Positions 38,560 through 50,300 of a stretch of 64,000 bases of DNA are shown here, in pieces. Source of the DNA: Gordionus sp. m RMFG-2023 (Eukaryota > Nematomorpha > Gordioida > Chordodea > Parachordodidae); NCBI RefSeq assembly GCF_954871325.1, contig NC_088778.1:7845743-7909742 (forward strand), read 5' to 3'. Within the stretch, counting starts at the first letter, position 1. Each line of letters opens with the position of its first letter. A program made the position numbers and the translations under genes. The notes under the pieces are model-generated. The model ran no database searches. It was given only the letters and a program-made list of their open reading frames with translations, and was not told the DNA's origin.

Positions 38560-40131
38560 TGATGCTAAGCATCAGGCCTTTTGTGGGGCAGGTTCAACAG
38601 AAATTAGGGATACTACAAAAGATGAAAACATAATTTATTCTTTAGAGCAATGTTTTCATACACCATTCAAAAAGATCCTGAATTGAATAAAATTATGGAA
38701 TGAATATCCAAAATGCACAATATATATCACCCTAAATTCAAAATGAAATCTAATGTATGGCAGATATGGTGCTGGAATATATCTCAGAAAAATGTAACAA
38801 AAGTGTTTTTTTGTCTTAAGGCTGATGAGACAAAAGATGCAACATGTGCATAATTATTAATTATATTTTTTATTGAGAAATTTAAGAAGGTCTAGTAGAA
38901 ATCATTAATTACAATGTATTTCTGCTGACAGCATTATTATATTTTAAAGCAACTTAATAAATTACATATTAATTCATCGAATGTAATAAGTCAGACATAT
39001 GATGGTGCATCATGTCTGGCCGAAATGGAGGAGTATAAACTCTATTTCAAAAAAATTATTAAAAATGTGCCTTGGAATAATAATTTATATTTTTTTAATT
39101 TATTTAATGCATTTTAATTTTTTTAGGCGTTTCAACATATCCTGAAACAGGCCATAGAGACCTTAGACCAGAGGTGGACTAGTCATTTAGAAACATTCGT
39201 ATTATTTATGAGAATTGTGAGGCTATTGGTGATGTATCTAATAGAACTTTTAACTCAGAGGTATATGAAGTAGTAACAATAAATTCACTAAATAAGTATC
39301 TACAGAGAGTGGATGCTAAAATTTGTATTAATTCCACAATTAATATATTTAAAAATCAAAAAGTGATAATTCTTTTGATTTATAAACAATTATGGCTGAA
39401 AATATATCAATATTTAATCTCATCTCAAAAATCATCAAGGGTACTTAAAACGTCTACAAATCTTTATGATTTTATATGCGATACCAAATTGCAATTTGGT
39501 TGTGAAAAGGACTACAATTAGAGTTCTTTAAAAAATAATTATGAAATTATTATAGATCGTTATTTAGATAGAATTACATAAGATGATTTAAATCTTCTAT
39601 CATGTTTTAATACATTGTTCCCCCTATTTATTTTATATCAGATAAAATGTCCCAATTAGAATCATTATTAAACTTAAATGTGGATCTATCATGAATAGAA
39701 ATATAAAAAGGATTATTAATTGCATAAGTTAAAGAAACACATAATTTTATATCGTAAAAAGAAAATATAATCTTGTATAAATGAATACAGCAGCCATCAT
39801 CATTGAGGGAATAAGGGCTTCTTGTGGGACCTCATTCTCTGCACTAAAGAGTTCTATCGAGCACTAGAGGAGTGATGAAAGAATTTAGTAATTTAATGGC
39901 TTATGAAAAAAAATAACACAGAATTTAGAATTTATATTATTTATGTTAAAATTTTTAAATAAAAATCGTCGAGTATAATTTTGTATTCATATTTACATTT
40001 ATAAATTTTTGCTAAAAATAGAAAAAAAATTATATGAGGACCTAACCATTTGCTTTATTTTAAAAAATATTGCCCCCCCCCCAAGTAAGCAGTTGCCCTC
40101 TCCCAACAAGAAATTCATGGCTACAGCCCTG
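38560..40131 (+). mobile_element. hAT relic of the DUF4371/ZMYM1-like lineage
   Basis: Plus-strand fragments in order: ADMVLEYISEKCNKS and FFCLKADETKDATC (the 'DETxD' catalytic-core start), ISQTYDGASCLAEMEEY, TRWTSH, then ENCEAIGDVSN, and near 39800 IRASCGTSFSALK (C-terminal dimerisation motif). Frameshifts and stops separate these, so the gene is dead. The right end is probably 40131: poly-C at about 40073 followed by cccaacaagaaattcatggctacagccctg, resembling the ends of related elements. The left end was not found. Confidence 0.7.
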
Positions 40132-40374
40132 TTTTCATTGTATTTCTTGAATACCTTCAAACGGAGCTATAAGAAAAAGTTTGGCTTATAGTGTAATTCA
40201 TTTATTTTTAGGTTTCAATAATTTATACATAATTGACTGACAGAATTTTGCGTTTTCTTTTTATTTACCTTTAAAATATGTAAAATGTCTTAAAGAATTT
40301 GAAATCAAGTTTAAAAATATCAGGAGCTTGTTTCATAATTTCTATTTCAAGTTCCCTCTCTCTGTTTTTCCGAG

Positions 40375-40497
40375 TATTAAAGGTTAGGACTTCTATTTGC
40401 CAAATATGGAGGCTTACATAATATTATTTTGGATAAAATCTTGATCGGGCAGTTTTTAAAGATTGACCTAAATATGGCCATTTAACAACACTAGCTT
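40375..40497. repeat. Right half of the TAGTGTTGTTAAA MITE family
   Basis: The blocks 'aaaatcttgatcgggc' and 'ggccatttaacaacacta' match the right part of 19800-20018. The left end is missing or diverged. Confidence 0.5.
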
Positions 40498-41142
40498 TTG
40501 CCTTTTCATAAATAATATGTATAAATATGATTAAAATTAAAGTGATCATGAAATTTAATTTTAGCGGCAATACGTTTTTTTCCGGAAATGTGTTATTTTA
40601 TCAGCTTTAAATTATTTTTTGAGAGCATTTTTTTCTGGAAATAGGTTCCGGCATGTTCAGAATACCTATCTTATGAATTTTAATCAATTTTGCAGTTAAC
40701 CTTCGAGTCATTTATAATTTATATAAAATATTAGATTAAGTTCAAAAGTTCATGAAAAAATTGTCTGTCATAGAGTAGATATTCCAAACATAGTGGAATA
40801 TATTTCCGGTAAAATCAGATTCTTGAATTAGAAAAAACATAAAAATGATTTAAAGTTGAAAAATAACACATTGTCACATGTGTTTCCATAGATTTTAAAA
40901 TATATAAATTAGTCAAAAGTTAAAGTCTTAAATGATAGGTATTTTAAAAATACTATTGTAATGCATATATGGCAAAAATGCGCTAAAAAAATTATTTAAA
41001 GTTGGAAAATAACATATATGTAATAGGTTGACGATTTATTAAACAAAAGTGTGTGCATATATAGATCAGCTTTAGTGGCCTACATATAAAGGCCAAATGA
41101 CATTTATCGTCGAAATTCTGAAAAAAAATAGTCAACGTGGAC
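40498..41142. other. Intergenic, nothing recognised
   Basis: AT-rich. Two related stretches (about 40575-40690 and 40800-40900, 'aaaataacacattgt', 'ttccggaaatgtgttat') look like arms of an old inverted repeat. No gene was found. Confidence 0.35.
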
Positions 41143-41459
41143 CAGTGGCGTAGCTAGGAATTTTCCTTAGAGGGGGTCCATACATATATAAGACTGGGGG
41201 CTTCGCCCCCGACCCCCTTTAATCATAACAATATCTTCGATATTCTATAATAAATATAGTTAATGCATCTATAAAATATTATTATAATTTAGTAGATTAT
41301 CTCAATATATTATCCTTCCACGAACATCAAAAATATAAATATTCATGGTATTTATTTGATATAAAGTAACTCTTAAGTCTTTTGAACGTATAATCTAAAA
41401 AAAAATTTTGCTCTGGGAGGGGTCCAAACCCGAAAACCACCCCCGTAGCTACGCCACTG
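41143..41459. mobile_element. 317-bp hAT MITE, TIR CAGTGGCGTAGCTA, perfect target duplication
   Basis: Left cagtggcgtagctagg is answered by gtagctacgccactg. Perfect 8-bp acgtggac repeats lie at 41135-41142 and 41460-41467. G-rich 'gggggcttcgcccccgacccc' and 'ggaggggtcc' blocks sit just inside the ends. No coding capacity. A related left end (cataggcgtaactagg) occurs alone at about 55596. Confidence 0.85.
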
Positions 41460-42456
41460 ACGTGGACCATGAAATGCATTTACTGTTGAGAATGTATTGG
41501 CATTTTAATGATTAATCGTCTGTCTAAACCAGTTGTAAATGTCAAATCTATTTGGTATAAAAAAGATTTTTGATTGTTTTTGTTTATTTAGAGGATGGGG
41601 GATTTTGTCGTATGAGTAATTAATAGCGACTATGGAGGAATAAGATAACATTTCCATTTTATTTTTTATGACAAATTTTCTTATCTCATTACATAGCAAT
41701 ATACATTTTTTTTAAATATCCGGGTAATGCACAAACGAATTATTACTATATATTATATATAATAATGAATATATTTAGACTTAATAGAAAAATGATATAA
41801 TATTCTATATTATAAATTATTAAATAATATGAAATTCAGAACAGTCATTCCTTTGGTTCAAGATATCGGTCCTGGAAAAATAAAATACTTTGAATTTAAG
41901 TGTTATTAATAATTATTACATAAATTATAGGTTATTTTCTCTAGCTTAGAATAGATGAATATATATCAGAATATATTAATTCAATTATTATTTATATTAA
42001 TTAAATAAATAATATAATTTTTTCATTTTGAGGTAATAATGATCTCCGTTCAAATAAACCCTATTATCATAATAATTAAAATTATTTTCTACTAAAAAAA
42101 ATAAATAAATAATAAAAATTGACCTTCACAATTCAACGATGGATTACGATATGATTTAAAGAAATATTTTATAAATCATCATATTAATATTATTAATATA
42201 AAATGGTTTATTGTATTTTTATTTTGTATTGTTGGGACTAGAGAAGAAGGGTAAGCTAGAGGAGTTCGGCCCATGATGTTCAAGATTAAACAATGGACAA
42301 TTGGATATGATTGATATATGTTTAAATAGCCTATGGGCAATTAGCAAGGTTGGTGTAAGATTTATATAATAGTTGACTACACAATGCATAATCACCTTAA
42401 TTTTATAAACAAAATAAGTAACATTGTTCATCTATCACATATATAATTGTATATTT
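41460..42456. other. Intergenic 3' flank of the SERTA gene
   Basis: Minus-strand frames at 41505-41699 and 42219-42431 have no family resemblance and are treated as chance or 3' UTR. The part 42200-42456 likely holds the SERTA gene 3' UTR. Confidence 0.35.
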
Positions 42457-44028
42457 TTAAAGATCGAACAGTTTTAGCATTTCTAAAGGAGGAGGCCCAT
42501 TAATCGCGTGATGGTAATGAATGTGGGTTGAGTTAATAGGATTATCGGGGGAATTAGAATATGAATGATCAATAAATTGGTGGATACTTCTATCCAAAGA
42601 GAATCTACAATTGGTAGAAGAGCTCGGTAAAAGAAATTTTGCTACGTCATCGGAAGCGACCTGTTGGCATAAAATTGGATTGATAGGATTGTTATAAGAG
42701 TTCTTGGAACGACTAGGGTGAAAGGTCGTGTCAAGGTGTCCATCGTGGGCTGGACGAGAAATTTGAATGTTTGAAGGAATGTCGATTCGAGGAAATGTCA
42801 AGTTATTATCATAGTATGCAATATGAGAGGAGTCGTCTGCAATTTTAAGGGGGTCTTGATTGAAAAAAGTGGAGGATACTGTCATGGTTAAAGGCGAGAC
42901 TTGAAATCCGTCCATGGAATTATCGAGGTGAACTGATACCACAGAAGAATTGGATAAGGAGGCATTTGGGGTGCTATGGAATTCACTTATAATATCGTGT
43001 TCTTTTCTGACTTCTTGACTTATTGGCGAGGCCAATTTTTTATCACTCATCTCACTAAGAGGAAGTTGGGAATAAACTAGCGATTGCGAAACGTTGTCCA
43101 ATACTGAGAAGGAACTACTATTGCTGAATGTCAAGTTAAAATCATCGAATCCATTTGAATTCTGAATCTTAGCCGAAGGATTTAAGGAATTATGCCCAAA
43201 ATTCTTTTCAGTTGCGTGAGACTTCACGGCACGATCTTGGGCATTTATGAGAACATTATCGTCGTCGTTAAGAGAGTCGCTTGCTTCCATGCAATGGTCC
43301 AATATGTAATTGTGGTAATCGACAAAACCAGTGTCGAAATCTTCGGCGGTGTAGCCAGACCCACCCAACTCATTGTGGTTATTAGAGGGCTGGGAAAGTC
43401 CTAGAGAAGTATCCATGGGCAATATAGACGCGTTAGCACGAAGAATGTTGGGATTTAAGTGAAAGGGTTCTTCGCCTACACCAAGAACCACTTCGTGAGA
43501 ACCTTCTTTATTATTTGAAGTAACTGTAACGGTGGAATAATTGGTGGAGGAATTGACTCTCTGAGTTACCTGATGATTAAGGTTGATATTATTATTGTTC
43601 CACAGAGTTTTCCTGTCCTCGAGATGTAAAATTTCGCGTTTTAACGTTTTCGCGGCGTTGTATATTAGGACACAACGCCTAAGAGCCACTTCAGGGTCGT
43701 TTATACGGCCTAATTTGGAGAGGGATAATCTGAGAAGCTTTCCCTTGAAGGCAAGAGCAGACGATGTCAGGCTTATTAGTTTTCTGCGTTTGAATTTGTA
43801 AGCCGAAGCCGAGTGAATATTGTTGATCGTAGAAAGGTTATTAGTGGGGAAAAAGGATGAAGATGTGTAGTTCGAGTTAGAACTTTGTTTGAAAGGTTGT
43901 TGCTCGGAGTTATTAGAGTGGTAAAATTGCTTATACGTAGGGGTTAAAGTGATGGTAGATATGATCTCTGTTTGGCATGCATTTAGACAAATTGATCTAG
44001 TATTTTTGATGCCGGTAAAATGGTCCAT
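42457..44028 (-). CDS. SERTA-domain protein (Taranis/SERTAD-like), intronless, 523 aa
   Basis: Probable nuclear transcriptional co-regulator; SERTAD proteins and Drosophila Taranis link PHD/bromodomain factors, E2F and the cell cycle. The SERTA domain is at about residues 92-138: LRLSLSKLGRINDPEVALRR followed by CVLIYNAAKTLKREI, matching the family pattern (..S..KL.......P.LR..VLI.N.L..I..E.). A basic FKRRK run just before it may be a nuclear signal. The rest is low-complexity Asn/Ser-rich, with an acidic hydrophobic patch AEDFDTGFVDYHNYILDH of the kind seen in SERTAD C-terminal regions. The start at 44028 (aacgaaATGgac) is preferred over the in-frame ATG 14 codons upstream (44070), which follows an AT run and encodes an unlikely YIYLYV stretch. 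No introns were detected. A hAT element ends 86 bp upstream, so the promoter abuts or includes transposon DNA. Confidence 0.88.
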   Translation of the reverse strand: MDHFTGIKNTRSICLNACQTEIISTITLTPTYKQFYHSNNSEQQPFKQSSNSNYTSSSFFPTNNLSTINNIHSASAYKFKRRKLISLTSSALAFKGKLLRLSLSKLGRINDPEVALRRCVLIYNAAKTLKREILHLEDRKTLWNNNNINLNHQVTQRVNSSTNYSTVTVTSNNKEGSHEVVLGVGEEPFHLNPNILRANASILPMDTSLGLSQPSNNHNELGGSGYTAEDFDTGFVDYHNYILDHCMEASDSLNDDDNVLINAQDRAVKSHATEKNFGHNSLNPSAKIQNSNGFDDFNLTFSNSSSFSVLDNVSQSLVYSQLPLSEMSDKKLASPISQEVRKEHDIISEFHSTPNASLSNSSVVSVHLDNSMDGFQVSPLTMTVSSTFFNQDPLKIADDSSHIAYYDNNLTFPRIDIPSNIQISRPAHDGHLDTTFHPSRSKNSYNNPINPILCQQVASDDVAKFLLPSSSTNCRFSLDRSIHQFIDHSYSNSPDNPINSTHIHYHHAINGPPPLEMLKLFDL

Positions 44029-44113
44029 TTCGTTTAAATTCTTAACATATAAATATATATATAAAATCATTAATATTTTAATATAAATGAATTTTTTAAA
44101 ATGTAGTCTTAGA

Positions 44114-45108
44114 TAGAGGTCTGCATTGGGCAGGTTTTTGGACTAAAAGCCCGCCTATTTAATGTTTTAAAAAAAATTTAACCCGCTCGCCCAGCCCATT
44201 AGTCTAAAATTTTTTACCTGTCCTCCCATTATTTATAAAAATTTTTTAACCCAAGCTCGCTTATAAAATTTAATTATGGTCATTCTTTCATTTTTTTAAG
44301 CATCTAAAAATATTTCATTACTCCTCTATAAAAAGTATATAATTTAGGAAATTAATATAAGTATTAAAATAATCAATGTAAATTATGGACAATTTATTTG
44401 ATCAAATTAAATATTTATGAAAAAAATATAAATGTAAAATTAATATTAAATGTAATTATAATGCAAAAATATTAATGAATCGACATTTTCTGGATTCAAA
44501 CACGTTCTTCTTTGTTCTAAAAATCTTCCAGCTATGCTAAATCCGCGTTCGGAAGAAGCACTAGTTGCAGGAATTGGCAATATTTTTCTTGCTAATCTTG
44601 ATAGCTTTGGCAGATCTCTTTCTTGTCGTTTCCACCAAAGTAGGATATCCGTTTGAAGTATATCCTCTTCCTCAAGTGAGATCTTTAAATAAAAGTGAAA
44701 CCAAATGCAGATTGCAAACCCAAAAAAAGGAAATTTTAAGAGAAAAGTTATTTTTAATAGACAAAAATGTTTATTTATTCTAAGAAAAAAGTTTTATTGT
44801 TGTGTTTATTACATAATATAGTTAGGTAAATGATCTCCACTTAAAAAAAAACGATTGGTACAATAAAAAAAGAAATATTGTTATAGTTCATTTAAACAAT
44901 TATTTTTTTTTAGTTTATTTTAAATTTCCTTAACCCGCCCGCCTATTGTTCAAATTTCTTAACCCGCCCGCCCAGCCCGCCCATAGTTTCAAACTTTTTT
45001 AACCCGCCCGCCCATTTTCGAAAAATTTTTCACCCGCCCATCCGACCGCCTTCTTAGATGGGCGGGCGTGGGCGGGCGGGCCGAAACCCCGCCCAATGCA
45101 GACCTCTA
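44114..45108 (-). mobile_element. hAT transposon relic, TIR TAGAGGTCTGCATTGGGC
   Basis: A perfect 18-bp inverted repeat lies at 44114-44131 and 45091-45108. Flanks gtcttaga and gtctgagg agree at 6 of 8. On the minus strand at about 44480-44650 the hAT C-terminal region is readable (LPIPATSASSERGFSIAGR). The rest of the transposase is absent. Repeated cccgcccgccc blocks mark both subterminal zones. It is the source-type member of the TAGAGRTCTGCA family (12882, 33350). Confidence 0.85.
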
Positions 45109-46129
45109 GTCTGAGGTTCACAAGGGAAGTAATATTTGTCCTAAAAAAAGTTTCGGAATTTCGAAATTTTACGGACATTTTTTTTTACATAATGTATTCC
45201 TCCAGTGTGTGTATAATAAAGCAACACACACCTTTCTATTTCAGAAAATATCGAACTTGTGCATTTATTTTAATATTATATGAAATAATCTATATAAAAT
45301 CAAAAATTCTACGGGAAAATTATCTGAAATTCGCAATCACAAAATGGAAACTCTATAAACCCAGGAATACACATCTAATAATTTACAAGAATTTTCAAAT
45401 ATAATTATTCGCCCTCAGTAAATGATTTAAAATTGAGACTCTGAATCCCCACATAAGCATCGGATTAAGTGTCGGTCTGGCTGGACTTCGATATTAGCAT
45501 TTTAACTGCTGGACTCAAAAATCTTGGGCTAAGACTGATCATTTTTCTTATTTCCCTATAGTATATTTATAATTTCCTCTCTTTCCTTTGTAGTATAAAT
45601 AAATAAATTTTCGTAATTTTTTTCGGATCGTATCCAAGTCCAACCTTACGTGTCAGACCTATTAAAAAAATAATAATTGGTCAGACCTTCATTTCAAAAC
45701 ATCGATGTAATGAGCAGAATATATATCCTAAAAAATTTAGATAATTTAAATTTGAATCATTCTTAAATTGATATACTAAAAATTACGCGAATCGCCTTAA
45801 GATGTAAATCAGTCAATACGACATAGTGATTATGTGATTTGAACTGTATATATAAACTAAACAAGCAATAATACGGAAAGGGGTAAATGAGTAGCGACTG
45901 TTTAAATATAATATGGCGTACCAAGATTTTCCTATGGGGGAAAGAAGGGGGGGGGACTATTATAGTGAGACCTTGATCGCGGAATTTCAAATGGTTATCG
46001 TGCAAATAAAAAAAAGCAATTTATAAACGTTAATATAAACGAAAGCTGGTTTTCTTTCGAAAGCTCAATTAGGTCGTACTATTTTGGGGGGTTTCCGCCA
46101 TAAATTTTATTGAAGGGTAAACCTTTGGT
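45109..46129. other. Intergenic, nothing convincing
   Basis: Frames at 45096-45404 (+) and 45763-46005 (-) have no family resemblance. The patch 45430-45560 is GC-richer and repeat-like (ctggctggactt / gctggactc). No gene is called. Confidence 0.35.
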
Positions 46130-46347
46130 CATGGTTCTGGACCATAATTCGGGTTCAGACATTTAAAATTGTTTGGTTGGGGATTTAAGAGATCACAGAC
46201 CAAACAGAGACCGATTTATGGGCAACTCATCAAACCCGGGGTAATATGGAACCGAACTCTTTTAGAAAATCGGTTTTCGATTAAGTTATCAAAATTCCAC
46301 TAAATAGAGTTTAAATTCCTCAACCCGAATTCAGGTCCAGAACCCTG
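46130..46347. mobile_element. 218-bp hAT MITE, TIR CAGGGTTCTGGACC
   Basis: The right end in reverse reads cagggttctggacctgaatt and the left catggttctggaccataatt. Flanks cctttggt (46122-46129) and cctttgac (46348-46355) agree at 6 of 8. The interior has no coding frame. Confidence 0.7.
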
Positions 46348-47005
46348 CCTTTGACTATGTTATGTTTTATAAAAAATCATTTTTTATTTTCACTTTTTAT
46401 ATGAAAATTTTGAAATTAGTCGTTATTTTTAAATAATTATTAACTTTATTATTCTTTCAAATTATTGTTTGATATATTTATATTGTAGTTTTTAAAGGGA
46501 GGGAGGGGGATTATTATTAGCTTAAAATGATATTTACGAGAACACTTACCCGAAAAATAAATTTTAGGTCCAATTGCATCGGACCTATTTTTTCATAAGC
46601 TATCCCACTTATAGCTAAGTAATTACTATATTTTTTTGCTGATTAAACTAAGTTTTAGCTGGCTAAAAATCGAACCGAGGTTTTAGTGGAAAACTAACAC
46701 TTTGACTTCGGGGTTTTTTCAAAAAAATATAGCAGCTTAAATTTGAAAGAAACTAATATAAATTAAAAGGCATGTTGACGAATTTCGCCCGCAAGCACCC
46801 GTAAATTGAGCCGACATTTAGCCATTATACAACTATAGTCCTACCCGATCCTATATATATAAAAAAATTTGCCTCACCGATCTGATCCCTGAATCATTTT
46901 TTTCTTCAAAGATTCGAGCCTAATCCTTAATTTTAATTTTTCGGGAATAGATCCAAGTTCGATTAATGTTTTGACGAAAAGGATAAAATAATTAAGCGTT
47001 TGAAG

Positions 47006-47361
47006 TAGAGCTGCACCGATATTTTTGCCGATGACCTATTTATAAATGTGTAATATCTCAGAATTGGCAAGAGATTGGTTGCTAATTATTTTTTTATGTA
47101 TAAACATCTTGGAATATCAATGTATAACATCACAACTTGTTATAAAAAAAAATTATTTATTTTAAGGAAACAGACGATTTATATTTGCCGATATCAAGCA
47201 TCTCCTTAAAATATTTTTGTTTGATAACAGATTTTTAAGTATTATTAACATTCCGAGATAGTTATGAATTAAAAAACTGTCAATCTTGTACCAATTTCGA
47301 AATATACACAAATATAACCAGGCGGCCATTTTAATATCGGCAAAGAATCGGTGCAGTCCTA
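47006..47361. mobile_element. 356-bp MITE, TIR TAGRGCTGCACCGAT
   Basis: Left tagagctgcaccgatatttt then tgccgat. The right end in reverse is taggactgcaccgattcttt then gccgatat. About 30 bp of TIR at about 80% identity. hAT-like ends, but no clear target duplication. Confidence 0.65.
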
Positions 47362-50300
47362 GCTTTGACGGGATAGAATAATAAAAATGTTTAGAAAAAC
47401 AAGATAATTTAAATTTATGTCGAGTTATAGGAATCCGATCAAGTGGTATAAATTATATCGGACTATCCGTGCAAGGCTTTTTTTGAAAAAAAAGCGCTTA
47501 ATTTTCGGGTAGACTGGAACCTTTTATAAATATCGGGTCCGGGGTTAAAAATATAATTTTAAAAAAATGGGGTAGGATCGGGCCAAAAAAATACAGGGCT
47601 TTTAATTCTGATAACCAAAAAATATTTTAAAATATACTATAAAAAACTAAAATAAATAATTTACTTGAATTTCGTTATTTTTCGAAGATTTTTGAATTTA
47701 TTGTTTATTTCTCAATCCATGACGAATAAAAATATTTTAAAAAAATTGATTAAATAATTTTTATTTTTAATTTAAGTTTATTTTGAGACAAAATATAAAA
47801 TGTAATTATATTTTTTTATAAAAAGTTAATTTTTATCAAGAAACAAGCAAAATCAATAATGAAAATTTGTTACCATCGTTCGATTTTTGCAATTTGATTT
47901 TATATAAAAATAAATACATATACATATAAAAAGCGTTAATAATATAAATAAAAAAAATATATAATTAATATAATATTTGTTTTTTTTTGTTTTTTTTGTT
48001 AAAAAAAATTGTATTGTTTATTACATGTAAAAAATAAATTTTTTAAAATCTTTTATAATTGTATGCTGCCAACAAAGTACATAGTTGCACAGATTGGAAC
48101 AATAAATAGATTAGTGGGGAAAGGGAGACGAGGGGGATATTTCAAATAGGAGAGTTTACCACCGAAAGCACTGAAGAATAAGAAAGAACTTTGGTATGCA
48201 TTTTTGGAAGGTTATGCACTTTAACAGTTTAATATACTATACCTTGGCACGGTCCGTGGAAATGTTTGAAAAGTATTAGGATATACTATTTAATCATTAT
48301 ATCGTTCTACCAGGTCGGAGTTTAGATACTTAAATTTACCAGGCGCGGGTCAAAACTCGGGCAGATGTCTAATCTGTAATTAAACAAATGATGTAAAAAA
48401 AATAATAAACCTATTATATATAAGTATGTAAATAAAAACTTCTAAATTATTTTATCATTAAACATATTCACTTGCGTAAAGTAATCGATAAGGCTCCTCC
48501 CATATCCAATTAATTAAAATACTAATCTTTATTTATTTATTATTATAAAACATTTGAGAATAAAAATATTATCGGGAAAAAAAAGATAGCCACAAATTTT
48601 TTTTCAATCCCCAAATATACTTTAAAAAAATATCATCCCATTCAGGCTATCGTTTATAGATCCCCTTCCCCATAAATTATATTAAGTAGGTGGTGGGAGC
48701 ACTCACTACCTCTGAAAATATAAAAGAAATTCCGATTGACTTAATGAGTTTTTAGGTCTTATTTAGCTTCTTTTTTATGAATATCATCATATACATACAC
48801 AAATCATCATATGTAATATATTACAAATTACAATTGCATGAGATTGTTTATAAAGTTTATATTTTATTGGAACTAATTTGTTATTTTTATTATTTATCAT
48901 AAAATTAGTTCTATATTTTATATATATCCGATGAAAATTATTGTATGTTTTTAAAAAAATATATATGTATATTAAACAAAGCCAAGTCAATAAGTGAGAA
49001 AGTAAATAAATATTTTATAGAGCGTAAATATATTTTAATATAATTAAAAATTTTATGTCAACCCTCTACCGGACCTCTTCAATTTTTTTGTGTGGTCATA
49101 GCGTACTTCCGTCGCAAATTTAGAGGAAAAATGGTATTGATTAATAAACGATATTATACTATATCAGGAATCATTATTGTTATAATTTATTATACATTAT
49201 CCATCATTTGGAATTTTAAATGATTACTGCTATGTTTCATCAATGATCTGCGGGTGGCCTAACCAGGAATCCAGATTATGAACTATAAATTAGAAATGGG
49301 ACCTCCTTCCTATTTAAAATTATAGTAAGTTGTAAAATCAGATCGTTTTAATTTTCATTCGATTCTCATTATTTTTTCAAACATTTACGGTTAAAAATTG
49401 TTTGCAATAATCAATTTTAAAAATTTTGGGATCAGTTTCAAAAATTAGAGCGAGCTTTACAAAAGGGCACCATGTTAGGGGTTTAATTTTTTTTTTTCTT
49501 CGAAATCCATTCAAAAACAATGCATTAAAATAATGAGATGGAAAATGATATCTTATCTTCTTTTTATTAAAATAAAATAAATGCTTTAATAATTTAGGAT
49601 AAAGTAGGTTTAGTGATTATTAATTTTATTTTAACTTCAAACAAAAAAAAATGATTTATTTAATATTTTTCCATTAAAAGAAAATTTAATATAAATGCGA
49701 GGCGGGGGAAAAATTGAATTTGCAAGGGCTCTATCTTAAATTAATTAAATTTTAAAAAAGGGGCTTGATATAAAAATTTGACCTCTAATAGGTTTCTGAT
49801 TCCAATGATACATTATATATTTTCCATATGGTAATTATCATCCATACAACTTATAAGCAGGCCTTATTCAGAAATGTGTGAATTTACTGAATTCGTTCAA
49901 AAAAAAGAATACGAAATTTTTATTCGTTTTTGAATCATGCCGATATTATCACCTGTTACAAAATTACTCAACCCTCAAGTTTTAACCTGATTAATTTTTC
50001 GATACAAATTAGCGTTACAAAAAAATATTTATTTTCTTGCAAAAATAAAATCATAAGCATCAATATGATTTGTTGTAAAACATTTCCTTATTATATTGTA
50101 ACAACTTTCTTAACGAATTGTTCAACTTGCTACTATTATATATTTTTTTAAAAAAATGTTAACAATATGTTAGTTTTAGAATAATTATAGCAAGTCATAC
50201 CATTTTATATGAAAGTTTTTACAAATATATAGAAATGTTTTACAAAATCATACACACACTGTATTAAAGATTATTTTGTTATTTATATTTATTACAGCAC

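Noticed and set aside
43192-43801. Plus-strand frames of 70 and 72 codons
   Set aside because: They lie opposite the SERTA coding sequence; their length reflects its lower AT content.
44565-44783. 72-codon plus-strand frame with a hydrophobic start
   Set aside because: It lies inside the hAT element and is the complement of its transposase tail.
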